Assembly: GCA_019321725.1 (NCBI GenBank) | Contig: CM033124.1 | Coordinates: 4,278,001-4,342,000 of the forward strand | Direction of reading: 5' to 3' | Length of the DNA: 64,000 nt | Source: Paulownia fortunei | Taxonomy: Eukaryota > Streptophyta > Magnoliopsida > Lamiales > Paulowniaceae | In this document: positions 33,333 to 44,468 of the stretch, in pieces | Layout: every line of letters begins with the position of its first letter | Position numbering within the stretch: position 1 is the stretch's first letter | The notes under the pieces: model-generated | Told to the model about the DNA's origin: nothing | Seen by the model: only the letters and a program-made list of their open reading frames with translations | Database searches by the model: none | Program-made: the position numbers and the translations under genes

Positions 33333-36238
33333 TTATTGACCAAGAGTCCCATCTTCCTCAGCATCGAAGCTGGAGTGGACGCTGTACAGAACATATACAA
33401 GCACTGCAAGGCCTGAAAAGAATCCAAACCGCACATAGGATGGTCTATCCAGAGAACCCAACAAGAATATGTTAAGGAATATGGAAATGGAAGGAATCCA
33501 TGGCATCAAAGGGAGTCCCCAGAACTCTGGTTTTCGGGCTTGAGGAACCATAAAATGGAATAATAGTAGAACACCAATAGCGACAGCAATGCAGGAACCG
33601 AGCATGATGGCTTTGGGCTTGCCTGATGGTGCAAATTGCCAAAGAAGGGTAAGAATGACGGAAGTGAGTGAGAAGCAAAACAAGAAAGTCAGCGTCGGCC
33701 ATGGATTTGTCGTTCCGTGAGTAACGTATCGTCTGTAGATTACTGCATTTGCCACCATGTAGAAGACAAATAGCGAGCCAATGGATACGAGGTTCAGTAG
33801 GATATTTACATCAGTAAATAGTGCAATTGCGTGAAGATTCCTGAAAATCATTTCCCCGATATCAACATCGGTAAATGGTGATAAAAGGGATGAAGAAAAA
33901 GAATGAAAACAAGAAAGATTATAAGTATTGAACGTCCACCAAAATTTCTCTCTTAGAATAAATTTCAAATGGTTCTTGTTTAAGTATCTTCTTTGAAGCA
34001 CACGACTTCAGAAGGGGCCTCAGGGAACAATCAGTTTTCTCTTCCCAGTATAAATGGTTTTTTTTCAGAACCGTATTTCTGTCCACCAAAACTATCACGG
34101 AACAATCTGGGTCTGGCCTAAGCTAGACCACCATAGCTTCACAAAATCTTCAAAAGTCCAAGTTATGAGTTTCAAAGTATAAATTCTAGGCAAAGCATTC
34201 CCATTTCTCCTATCACTTAGCCATAGCAACAAGAATTTTGATATTTCCTTGCAGAAAGTGAAAAAAGCACTTCCCTATGATCCCTTAGAAACCCACATCT
34301 TGTATATATTCAAACATCATGGCCATATTATCTAGATGATAGCACAATCTCTAACTTTCTCCAATAAGCATTTTTGTCGGACCCTAAGTGTCAATAGTTT
34401 CATCCACTAATTCAAGAAGTCCGCCAACAGAAGAAAAATATACCAAGCAACAGAAGTTTATTGCAAAATCTAAGTGTACACAAGATTTTGGCAGTGAATT
34501 AGGAAGCCCATAAATTTTACTATGAATTATCCTACGTTAATGAAATAGTAGAGTACCTAAAATACTAACTCTAATGGATTTTACTTCTATACCACAAATT
34601 GGTTCACATTCAATACTCAATCGAACATCTATCCAGCATTATTCTCGTCCAACCTCTTCAAACAATCCTATAACCCCATCACATTCTTACATCAACATAA
34701 GTTGGTTGTATGAGGACCTCTACTACATCTACAAATCTCAGGCTAAAAAGTACAATGACTATGTGCAAAGCGAAGCCCAGAGAAGAGATAATTGGTAAAG
34801 CAGTGTGGTGGTAGAGGTGTCAAATGATGAGATTGGGACATACCAAGAAAGACGGAGGCGTTGACGGGCGAGGAAGTTGAGGGGTGGACCCGGGCGAACC
34901 ATGAGGGGAGCATGCACGACCGCCCGATTACACACATGTAGCGTGCCTGGCCCAACATGGACACAAGCAGCGAAGTCAAAATACCGAAACTAGCCCCCAC
35001 ACTGATCATATTTGAAACCCATCTCCACCGCGACGATACTTCCTTTAAAGCCCACGGCGCCTCCACGTCAATCTGCCACAAAAATTAACCAATTACACCC
35101 CCCAATTAACCGCCATATAGAGTTGTATGTACCGCATGCACCCAAAGGTGTACAATGAACAGCAAATTAGACAAGAGGGCAAAACAGTCATTCCGTTTAC
35201 CTTGTCATAGGGGAGGAGGGCGGACATTGAAGCGGCCATCAAACAGTAAAGAACGGTTACGAGGATCACGGAGCCTGACACCCCGATAGGAATATTCTTC
35301 ACCGGATTCTTCACCTCTTCCGCCATGGTGGAAACGGCGTCGTACCCGATGTAGCTGAAGTACACCATCGCTGCTCCATTGAACACACCCGCCACTCCGA
35401 ACGGGAAGAACCCGCCCGCATTTTTCGGGTTCCCGGGTTCTGTGAAATTCTTCCACTCCCCTATCCAAAACCCCACCACTATCACAAACAATATGAACAG
35501 AATGTGCAGTACTGTCAACACCGTGTTCAAACACGAACTCTCCCTCGTACTGCAAAAATAACAGGAGTTTAGAAGTTGAAGGGGAAAAAAAGAAAAAGAA
35601 AAAAAGAGATTGGGATAATTAAGTGGAAAATTACAATGTGTAAACCTATAGCAAATTGCGAGGGTGAGGAAAAGGACCACGACCACAGCAATTATGTCCA
35701 TTTCATTGTACTCTTTGGGTAGGCTATGAATGGTGAATCTTATCTCGGTACGGGTAGCAATGGACAAATACGCTGTGATCCCCCTCGCCACCGCAGCATT
35801 CGACAACACGTAGTCGACTATCAGATTTGCGCCGGTTAAGAAAGCCAGCAATTCACCAAAGGTGACGCGGATGTAGCTGAAGGCCCCACCGGCGACTGGC
35901 ATGTCGACGGCGAACTCGGTGTAACAGAAGGCGGACAGGAGGGCGCAGAGGCCGGCAATGGCGTAGGACAGGATAACGGCGGGGCCGGCGTAGATGTGGC
36001 TGGCGCGGCCTTCGGTGACAAACATTCCAGCACCGACCATCCCGCCAACGCCGAATCCGATGAGGTCGTCCCACCAGAGGCTCCGCTTCATATTGGAACC
36101 GGACCGTGCTCGGGCCTGACCCGTTTCTTGGAGGGATGTCGATACCGAGAAAGCACGTCGAGATAAGCGGTTCGGGATGTCGGAGAGTGACCGAAGGTAG
36201 GATTTGAAGCTGGAGAAAGAGGAGGAATGGCTTTCCAT
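33333..36238 (-). CDS. CAT6: Cationic amino acid transporter, plant CAT6/CAT7 type, apparent frameshift in exon 4
   Basis: APC-superfamily membrane carrier; plant CATs import cationic and other amino acids, probably proton-coupled. Exons in transcription order: 35646-36238, 35201-35549, 34844-35072, 33333-33840. Start chosen at MESHSSSFSSFKSYLRSLSD because the plant CAT6/7 N-terminus begins there; the in-frame ATG at 36340 lies next to the TATA-like box. Family text: WWDDLIGFGVGGMVGAGMFV (about 55-74), CALLSAFCYTEFAVDMPVAG, TRESS just after exon 1, FNGAAMVYFSYIGYDAVSTM and MLGQARYMCVIGRS; many hydrophobic segments fit about 14 TM helices. Exons 1-3 join in frame (390 residues). Exon 4 continues the family sequence (LFTDVNILLNLVSIGSLFVF to DAEEDGTLGQ) but in the wrong frame: canonical splicing gives GIFTQLHYLLM-stop at 33806. 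About four bases seem missing near 33829-33832. Without the shift it would be about 559 residues. Confidence 0.9.
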
Positions 36239-36360
36239 TATCACTCTCTTCTCTTTCCCCTGGAAATCTCTTCTATTTGGTTTTGTGTGGAAAGAATGCA
36301 TGTATGGCAAGAGATGAGGATGCGGGCTGAGGGCAAGCAACTATATATACATACATATAT
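36239..36360 (-). promoter_or_regulatory. Probable TATA box and 5' UTR of the CAT gene
   Basis: The minus strand has GTATATATAG at 36350-36341, about 105 bases upstream of the chosen ATG (36238). If it is the TATA box, transcription would begin near 36315 and the 5' UTR would be roughly 75 bases. That would exclude the upstream ATG at 36340. The surrounding ATACATACATATATGTG text is also AT-rich, so the call is moderate. Confidence 0.45.
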
Positions 36361-37196
36361 GTGTAGACTGTAGAAGTGGGGATTGAAAAAGTTTGGGAGT
36401 GAAGGAGATCTACTGGTGTGAATGAAAATGCAATTCAGATTGTTTTGTTTGTATTTGACAATAAAGAACATTTAAGTGCATATATAGTTTCTTTTTAACT
36501 ATTTGCTAGTGCTTATAAATATTTAACGTTTATTTATAAAATCAAAAATAAAATCAATAGAGTAGAGAATTCAAATTTTACAAGCTGATTATTTAATTTA
36601 ATTTAATTTAGTATTGTATTTGTATTCTATAATACAAGCAAGTGTACATATGTTTCGGTTTATTCATTTACTCATTCCACTACTATGCATACACATAAAT
36701 CAGTCGGCCTATATATATATATACATACACATATGTATACATATTAATTATTGATACGAGAAAAACAATAAAATATAAAAAAATATTCTTAGAAGTAATG
36801 CTTTTATAGCGTGATTGGTGATCAAATAACAATTAATTGAATTTTTGAGTTAGATTGATTAACTCAGCATAAAACATTCAATTAACCCAAGTTATTTTAT
36901 TTGTATTTATCCATACATACTTATATATATGTATAGATAATTATATTACCAATATTCAATAAATGATGTTATCTGATCTCTTATAAATGATATTATTTCA
37001 AATTCTGGCTTATCTCTCATTCCCCATATTTTAGGATTCGAATTTTAAAAAAAAAAATATAGATGATTATATTGGTATTATATAAATATTCATAAAATTT
37101 ATATAAGATTATTAAGATAATATAATAACAAAAACTAACGAAAACTAAAAAACTTATAATTAATCAAGTAAAAATTTAAAAATTCAATAATAAAAA
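36361..37196. other. AT-rich intergenic DNA upstream of the CAT gene
   Basis: No coding content. Contains TTTAATTTAATTTAATTTAG near 36593-36612 and TA/CA microsatellites near 36711-36742. Presumably includes distal promoter sequence of the CAT gene. Confidence 0.45.
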
Positions 37197-37626
37197 TATT
37201 TTTATTTTTCTTTCTTTTCATTTTCCTTTTTTTGGTTCTTGCCATTTCTTCAACTTTCTGCTTAGTCAAATCTTTCCCACGTTTTTCTCTTTTACTTTTC
37301 CCCTTTCCCTGTTTTTGTTTCCCTCCCTTTTCTCTTCTATATTTCTCTTTCCGTTTACTTTCTTCCTTTTGTGAGTTGTTTTCCTTCCTCATTTTTTTGC
37401 TTTTTATCTCTTTCCCATTTCTCTATTTTCCTTCTACTCTTTCCATGTTTTTTTTTTCTTTTTTCCTCCTCCACCCAACGCAAAGTTCTTCTCTTTCCCG
37501 TCTCTTCTTTCCCAATAACAATAGCCTCTCTTCTCTTTCCGTTTTCTTTGTTCCTCATTTTTCTTTGTTCTTTTTCTTTCCACTTCTCTTTTTCCTTCTT
37601 TCCTTTCCATATATATATATATATAT
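37197..37626. repeat. Long polypyrimidine tract ending in a TA microsatellite
   Basis: About 400 bases are almost entirely C and T on the plus strand (TTTCTTTC, CTTTTTCTTTCC and similar), followed by an (AT)n run at 37609-37626. Long open frames on both strands here, serine/phenylalanine-rich on plus and lysine/glutamate-rich on minus, are by-products of the biased composition. The microsatellite is the insertion point of the Copia element starting at 37627; its other half continues at 42711. Confidence 0.8.
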
Positions 37627-38140
37627 TGTTGGGGTATTGATAGTATACAATACACAATAATAGTACTAATTATAGCAAGCTTCCAGGAAAGGTTGGAGGG
37701 GCCACAACGATCCCATTTAAAACCCAGTCTCCTTAGACAGAACCTATTAAAAATACTATACACAGCGGACAAACACTCCAAAGCAAGTAAATATTGAATA
37801 CTAACAATTAACAAAAGAATCCAGAATACTAAATGCGAAATTAAAAGACAAAAAAAGGAAAAAGCACACCAGATTTGATAACGGAGTTCGGCCAACTTTT
37901 GCTTACGTTTCCGGACACCGCAACTGCGACAACTGCTTCACTAATCTTCCGAACAAATTACAACTTGGGTAAATTACCCATAACTTAGGATTTCCTAATC
38001 AAAGGAATTTCACAAATATAGAGATAATAGAATATTTTGGTGTATTTTTAAAACAAGGTTCAATGCCTATTTATATGCTAAGTAATCAAATCCCTTTGGT
38101 ATACAACCAATGTGTGATGGAAATAAGCAAAAAACCAACA
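37627..38140 (-). repeat. 3' LTR of the Tork-like element
   Basis: TGTTGGGGTATTGATAG at the left edge and AAAACCAACA at the right edge; full-length match to the LTR at 42193-42710 with scattered substitutions and a 3-base indel. Preceded by TATAT, the target duplication. Confidence 0.92.
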
Positions 38141-38250
38141 AATCTCCACCTTTGCGTATTCTCAATCCCATTCGAAATTCAAATTTCTTGTCTTCTAAGC
38201 AAATGAAGTAGTCTTCTGCAGTGCCTCCAAACGCGCCTTTTGGCGCCATC

Positions 38251-39660
38251 TCAAATGTGCAGAATATTGGTCAAGTCTAAACAATATTTAAACTTGACTG
38301 TTGTGACAACTTTAGTCATCATATCTGTAGGATTCTCTGTAGTATGAATCTTTTGAAGATGTATATTACCTTCTTCAAGAATCTCCCATACAAAGTGATA
38401 GCGAACATCAATGTGTTTTGTTCTTGTATGAAAGACTTGATTTTTCGCTAAGTGAATAGCGCTATGACTGTCACAATGCACTATAATGTGTTTCTGACAA
38501 ACTCTTAAGTCTTCAAGCAAACTTTAAAGCCAAATTGCTTCCTTTATAGTTTCAGTGACTGCCATATACTCTGCCTCTGTTGTAGACAAAGCAACCGTAG
38601 ACTGTAAAGTAGATTTCCAACTGACTGGTGCTTTGGCAAAAGTGAACAAATATCTAGTCGTTGATCTTCGCTTATCCAAATCACCTGCATAGTCAGAATC
38701 ACAATATCCAACTACACTTTGACCAATTTTACCATCCTGCTCAAAAACTAAACCAACATCTACAGTATTAAGAATATACCACAGAATCCATTTCACAGCT
38801 TGCCAATGACCTTTACCCGGATCATGCATATACCTGCTCACAACTCCAACTGCTTGTGAAATATCAGGCCTCGTACACACCATTGCATACATCAAGCTAC
38901 CAATTGCATTAGCATACGAGACTTTGGCCATGTACTTTCGTTCTTCATCATTCTTTGGTGATAATTGGGCACTAATCTTCAAATGAGGAGCAAGTGGTGT
39001 ACTTATAGGTTTTGAGTTTTCTGTCATGCTAAAATATTGTAGTACCTTTTTCAAATATTGCTTCTGAGTCAAACAAAGCTTGCCTCTCGTTCTGTCCCTG
39101 CTTATCTCTATTCCGAGAATCTTCTTGACTTTCCCTAGATCTTTTATTTCAAACTCTTGATTCAATTGAGCCTTCAATTTGTCAATCTCCATTTAGCTCT
39201 GTGATGCAATCAACATATCATCAATATATAAAAGTAAGTAAATGAAAGATCCATTTTGTAACTTGTGTAAATACACACAATGATCATATTTGCTTCGAGT
39301 GTACTTCTGTCTTATCATAAACTTATCAAATCGCTTGTACCATTGGGGATTGTTTCAATCCGTACAACGATTTGTTCAACTTGCAAACCTAATTTTCTTT
39401 CCCAGCAACTTTGAATCCTTCTGGCCGAGTTATGTAGATTTCCTCTTCCAAATCACCATGCAAGAACGCCGTCTTTACATTGAGTTGAGCTAGCTCCAAA
39501 TTCAACTGCGCTGCCAAGGCCAACAAAATTCTAATGGAAGAATGTTTAACAATTGGAGAAAATACCTCATTATAATCAATTCCTTCCTTCTGAGCGTAGC
39601 CTTTAGCTACCAATCTTGCCTTGTAGCGCATATTATTCTTGTCAGGAAATCCTTCTTTCT
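38251..39660 (-). pseudogene. Tork-like element: reverse transcriptase and RNase H
   Basis: [22 protein letters not shown] (39631 downward), LAQLNVKTAFLHGDLEEEIY and the catalytic LLLYIDDMLIAS near 39240-39205, where both Asp residues are present. RNase H: GYCDSDYAGDLDKRRSTT (about 38710-38655), WKSTLQSTVALSTTEAEYMA, then VHCDSHSAIHLAKN (about 38490-38445) and the tail ENPTDMMTKVV. In-frame stops occur after KEN (about 39389), after the YIDD block (39193-39195) and after EAIWL (38524). A frame shift follows SLYGLKQS. Family function is polyprotein-encoded RT and RNase H. Confidence 0.9.
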
Positions 39661-39706
39661 TTGCAAATACCCATTTGCATCCAATTGCCTTCTTGCCTTT
39701 TGGTAA

Positions 39707-41083
39707 TTACGTCACTTTCCAAGTTTTGTTTTTCTGAAGAGACTGCATCTCTTCCTCCATAGCACCTTTCCACTTCTTACTTTCTGAACTTCGAACTGCA
39801 TCTCGAAAAGTAGATGGAACATCATCATCTACAACTGGAAGTGCATAAGCCACCATATCTGCAAATCGAGTAGGTTTGTGAATTTCACGTCTAGGTCTTC
39901 TCATTGCAATTGGTTCAGGTTGCTCCAATGATTCTTGGGTCTGAACTTCTTCTTCTTCATCTGACAAATTCTCTGTTACTGGATTGTCACACTTAGCTGG
40001 AAATTTTGCCATTTCTTCTATCTCCACCTACTTTGGTGTATGCTCCACTTGTTGTGGAGTACTGTCGGTCTTTTCACGTGTTACTTTCTTCAGCATGGTA
40101 AGTTCATCAAAGGTAACATCTCTGCTAAACAATACTTTTTTTGACTCAAGACACCAAAGTCGGTATCCCTTTTCGCCAGAGGTAATTCCCATGAACAATG
40201 CTTTCTTTGCTTTCGGTTCTAATTTTGATTCCTTCACATGATAGTAAGCAAGAGAACCAAAAACATATAAGGAATCATAATCAGCAACAGATTTTTCAGA
40301 CCATACCTCTAAAGGTGTTTTACCACCTATTGCGGATGATGGCAATCGATTTATGAGATGTTGCGCATATGTCACAGCCTCAGCCCAATACTGTCTGCCA
40401 AATCTAGCATTGGACAACATACATCGAACTTTCTCCACCAAGGTTCGATTCATGCGTTCTGCCACCCCATTTTATTGTGGTATCCTCCTGACTGTAAAGT
40501 GTTGAACAATGCCATACTTATGACAAACATCTTGGAAGGGATCGCTTGTGTATTCTCCACCATTATCTGTTCTGAGAACTTTGATCTTTTTTCCAGTCTG
40601 ATTCTCAATCTGTGTTTTCCACTTAAGGAAAATTTCAAACACTTCATCCTTAGTCTTCATAGTATACCCCCAAACTCGTCTGGAAAAATCATCAATAAAA
40701 GTGACAAAATAATATTTTCCTCCCAAAGATAGTGTCTTGGAAGGTCCCCAAATATCTGAGTGAACATAATCTAAAATATCTTTTATATTATGGATAGCAG
40801 TGCCAAACTTCACTCTTTTTTGCTTTGCTAGAACACAATGTTCACAAAAATCAAGTTTACATACCTTTGCACCTTTCAATAATCCTTGCTTAGCCAGAGT
40901 TTGTAAGGATTTTTCACCGGCATGTCCCAAGCGCATATGCCAAAGCCTGGTTGCTTCAAAATCCTTGTCATTGTTTGAAATAGCTGCTGATGCTGTCCCA
41001 ATAACTGTACTACCTTTGTAGTAATACAAATTATTTCTTCTGATACCTTTTATTACCACCAGTGCGCCGGAAGTAGCTTTCAA
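39707..41083 (-). pseudogene. Tork-like element: integrase and linker
   Basis: The frame from 41083 holds the zinc-binding HHCC domain (WHMRLGHAGEKSLQTL, FCEHC), then LDYVHSDIWGP, YYFVTFIDDFSRRVWGY and VLRTDNGGEYTSDPF. A TAA stop, where CAA for Gln is expected, interrupts PQ-stop-NGVAERMNRTLVEK at about 40466-40468. The C-terminal part has GYRLWCLESKKVLFSRDVTF, followed by an acidic linker (NLSDEEEEVQTQE) and PRREIHKPTRFAD, typical of the integrase-RT spacer of TNT1-like elements. Further stops occur at about 40028 and 39707. Catalytic D, D and E landmarks are all recognisable. Confidence 0.9.
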
Positions 41084-41455
41084 AACTCCATCTCACATAG
41101 TCACAACTAAACCTTTGGACTCCAAGGCTCCCAAGGAGATGAGATTCTTCTTCAAATCCGGCACGTACTGAACATCTGTCAGAACTCTGGTTGATCCATC
41201 ATGATTTTTCAACCGAATTGAACCTATCCCAGTTGTCTTACAGGCATTGTCATTGCCCATGTAAACAACTCCTCCATTGATCTCATGAAAATCAAAGAAT
41301 CACTCCCTTACGGGAGACATATGATAGGTACATCCAGAATCCAGAATCCATTTGTCTGAATGGGATGTTGAAGGCAATACCACCAGTAAAAATTCTGAGT
41401 CTTCACTTTCACCTTCAGCTACACATGCATCTTGAGTAGCTTTTCCTTTCTACTT

Positions 41456-42114
41456 CAATTTGGGGCAGTCTTTCTTCCAGTGTCCTTTCTCATGGTAGAA
41501 AGCACACTCATCTTTGGCAGGTCTGGATTTTGAACGAGATCTCCAACTTCTTCCCTTCTTTTGGCTTTGCTATCGTCCTTTTGCTACCAATGCTTCATCT
41601 TCTGCTGCTATGTGCCTGTTTTCTTTTTTATTCTTTTTTTTAATTCATAGTTATACTAAACAGCACAAACTACAGCAAGAGATACATCATCCTTCCCATG
41701 AAGTAAAGTAGTTTCTGGGCGGTACTCAAACCGGAACAATCGCTTCTTCATGAGAAGTTTATTTTGACCACTCTTTTTCAAAAATTTGTCCTCCAAAGCC
41801 TTCCACAATGTGTAAGCAGAATTTTTATTTTTAAATGCATATTTCTGCTCTCTGGACAAGCACGATCGAATTGTTCCACATGCCAAACGGTTAATGGTTT
41901 TCCACTCTTTTTCTTCAATATCATCTGATTTCTTTTCTTCAATGGCGATGTCTAAACCTTGCTAAAATAGACAATCCAGCACCTTGCCTTGCCACATGCC
42001 GAAATGACCCGTACCATCAAATATCTCCACCGAAAATCTAACATTTGGTATTACCATCCTTCCTGGTATGGACGAGGAGGTTGATGCTCCGATTGTGGAA
42101 GATTCAGTAGTCAT
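41456..42114 (-). pseudogene. Tork-like element: gag with internal deletion
   Basis: Start MTTESSTIGAS at 42114, then VEIFDGTGHFGMWQGKVLDC, a stop replacing Gln after CLF, and YTLWKALEDKFLKKSGQNKL. At about 41705 the text passes directly from FEYRPETTL to LHGKDDVSLA. In TNT1-like Gags these are normally separated by about 45 residues, both sides ending in TTL, so a recombination between short repeats is likely. A degraded zinc knuckle (HEKGHWKKDCPKL-like, with the second Cys changed) is at about 41510-41460. Confidence 0.8.
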
Positions 42115-42192
42115 TTGGAACTCAAATAATAGTATTCAATATTACAACCAAAACAAATAAGCCTAGGCCGAACCTTCGGCTCTGATACCATT

Positions 42193-42710
42193 TGTTGGGG
42201 TATTGATAGTATAAAATACACAACAATAGTGCTAATTATAGCAAGCTCCCAGAAAAGGCTAGAGGGGTCACAACGGTCCCACTTAAAAGCCAGTCTCCTT
42301 AGACAGAACCTACTATTAAAAATACTATACACAGCGGACAAACACCCCAAAACAAGTAAATATTGAATACTAACAATTAACAAAAGAATCCAAAATACTA
42401 AATGCGAAATTAAAAGACAAAAAAAGGAAAAAGCACACCAGATTTGATAATGGAGTTCGACCAACTTTTGCCTACATCTCCGGGCACCGCAACTGCGACA
42501 ATTGTTTCACTAATCTTCCGAACAAATTACAATTTGGGTAAATTACTCACAACTTAGGATTTCCTAATCAAAGGAATTCCACAAATATAGAGAGAATAGA
42601 ATATTTTGGTGTATTTTCAAAATAAGGTTCAATGCCTATTTATAGGCTAAGTAATCAAATCCCTTTGGTATACAACCAAAGTGGGATGAAAATAATAAAA
42701 AAAACCAACA
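42193..42710 (-). repeat. 5' LTR of the Tork-like element
   Basis: TGTTGGGG at 42193 and AAAACCAACA ending at 42710; pairs with 37627-38140. Followed by TATAT. On the minus strand it is followed after two bases by the primer site TGGTATCAGAGCC (42190-42178). Confidence 0.92.
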
Positions 42711-43890
42711 TATATATATATATATATATATTGTTTTCTTCTTCACCCAACATCCACCTCCGGCTCCACCGCATCATCTTCAAGCCCACCGCATCATCTT
42801 CAAGCACACATCAGCATCTGCCACTGTACATCACCACCAGTTCGTTGCCGGGTTTATCCGGTTCTATGATTTACAATAGGTCCAGTGCCACAAGTCTTCA
42901 GATAATAACCGAACCGACCACATGACATTTTGCGGTTTATCGGCCTAAACTGGATCTGATTTTAAAATCGTTGCTAATATATAGTTGGTGTACATTGTTG
43001 ATTTGAAATATAGTGCAATACATCAAATTGTAATAAACTATTCAAAGTGAAGGAAATGCAATACGAATTATCTATTCCATTTTAATGCAAAAAGAATGTA
43101 CATATGATAAGAGATCGATGAGTATAGCGACTGCATATTACTATTCTAATTTTATATTTTATTTAGCATTTTATATTATAGTTGTGCACATCAAAATATA
43201 TTTACTTTTATTTTATTCATTTGCTCATTATGCATGCATTTGATGTGTATATGTAATTTAATATAGAAAATAAAACATTAATATAGAATAAGGAATTTAA
43301 AATACTTTGATTTTTCTATTTTAATTTAATATTTTATTTGATATTTCGTATAATATATTACATACACTAGAGAATGTGAGAATCCACTTAAATAAAATCA
43401 ATTACATATGTCATGTTAGTGAATGGGGCAATCTGCATATTTCCGTTTTAACTACTCTAGTGATGGGAAGACAAACAAAAAGTGAAGCACAAACTGTAAT
43501 GTATCTATCCATGTCACTCATTTTTATTGTCAATAAGTGCAACAATAACATGACAGTCACATTTACTTGAACCTCTTGTGATCACATTTTGAGTAAACTA
43601 ACCATTGGTGGTGACTACTGAAAAATATCTTTTTCTTTTCGGGGTAATTTGGGATGATTTCATCATTGATGAATGTAGTACTATTATACTTGCTTTCACT
43701 CTCTTACCAAGTTCATGCTTGAAACGAGAGACGATTTTTTAAGAAAGATATGGACTCCCCATTTCCTAAGAATTTCCTCAATAGCAAAGTGGCGTGCAAA
43801 ACTAGTATTCTTTTGGACTACAAATAATATTAAGTTTGATAAGGAGTCGAATATCGTGAATACACTAAGTTTGATATACAAGTCGAAAAA
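42711..43890. other. TA microsatellite remainder, then intergenic DNA
   Basis: Begins with the other half of the TA microsatellite split by the Tork-like element. A 19-base tandem duplication CCACCGCATCATCTTCAAG occurs at 42767-42805. The rest is AT-rich with no recognised gene; small open frames at 43376-43570 and 43715-43981 have no domain, and the latter crosses an LTR boundary. Confidence 0.4.
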
Positions 43891-44285
43891 TGATGTGGTT
43901 AAAGTAAGGTGGTCATGGTACCATAGAACTTCTCGAATCTTCGAAATGTGTCGCCTTGTCGTTCTTATTGTTAGGAAGTGATCGGAATGTGGGATCCTGT
44001 CTGTGACACGAATAAACCATTAGAGGTCTACAGGATTATCCCATAGATATCTCTCCAATGTTCAAATTAGTGATAGAGTTTCAAAGAAAAGTGAATGTCC
44101 AAATATTATAGTGACGTACCTCAAAATGATAGAGAAATGGTATTTATAGTGAATGTCGAATGGTGTAATCTTATGTGATATGGTGCATGGACTATTAGGA
44201 CTTCATGAGCCTCTGGGCTTAGACCATCTTTTTAGGTCTCTTAGAACTTAGTCTTTGAGAATATTTATTGAGTCATAGCCCATCA
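43891..44285 (-). repeat. 3' LTR of a minus-strand gypsy element with Tat-type primer site
   Basis: Plus-strand text starts TGATGTGGTTAAAGTAAGG at 43891 and ends AGTCATAGCCCATCA at 44285 (395 bp, TG...CA). Just to the right the minus strand reads a polypurine stretch GAAAATAGAGGGCTTA, the expected position for a 3' LTR. The first 23 bases recur exactly at 56087-56109, next to a primer site, identifying that position as the matching 5' LTR of the same element. The intervening 12 kb contains later insertions. Confidence 0.65.
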
Positions 44286-44468
44286 TAAGCCCTCTATTTT
44301 CAGGTGAGTTAGATGAAAAATAAGTTAGTTGAGAGTAAATTATTAATCAAATGTTGATTTTATTTTGAATTCCTAATGGTGATATAATTATATACATGTG
44401 ACATATATACTTAAGATCAAACACCAAATATATGGCAAAATTATAATAGATAATTGGGAGTGACTTAA

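Larger units (their letters stand above)
37627..42710 (-). mobile_element. Nearly full-length Copia LTR retrotransposon, Tork/TNT1-like, minus strand
   Basis: A 5084-bp element bounded by LTRs of 514 bp (37627-38140) and 518 bp (42193-42710), each TGTTGGGG...ACCAACA, and flanked by TATAT on both sides within a TA microsatellite. Primer site on the minus strand at 42190-42178 is TGGTATCAGAGCC, matching initiator tRNA-Met. The polypurine tract AAAGGTGGAGATT lies just before the left LTR. Order on the minus strand is gag, zinc knuckle, integrase, RT, RNase H, as in Copia. The LTRs differ at about 13 of the first 165 aligned bases by hand count, so it is not a recent insertion. Several stops and a gag deletion mean it is non-autonomous. 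Confidence 0.92.

Noticed and set aside
35205..36074. Additional frames overlapping CAT exons 1 and 2
   Set aside because: They are out-of-frame shadows of GC-rich transporter exons.
36239..36340. Upstream in-frame ATG of the CAT gene (34 extra residues)
   Set aside because: It sits beside the probable TATA box, the added residues do not resemble any CAT N-terminus, and the ATG at 36238 matches the family start.
37135..37895. Long open frames on both strands upstream of the Tork-like element
   Set aside because: They arise from a polypyrimidine tract (Ser/Phe/Leu on plus, Lys/Glu/Arg on minus), and one runs into the LTR.
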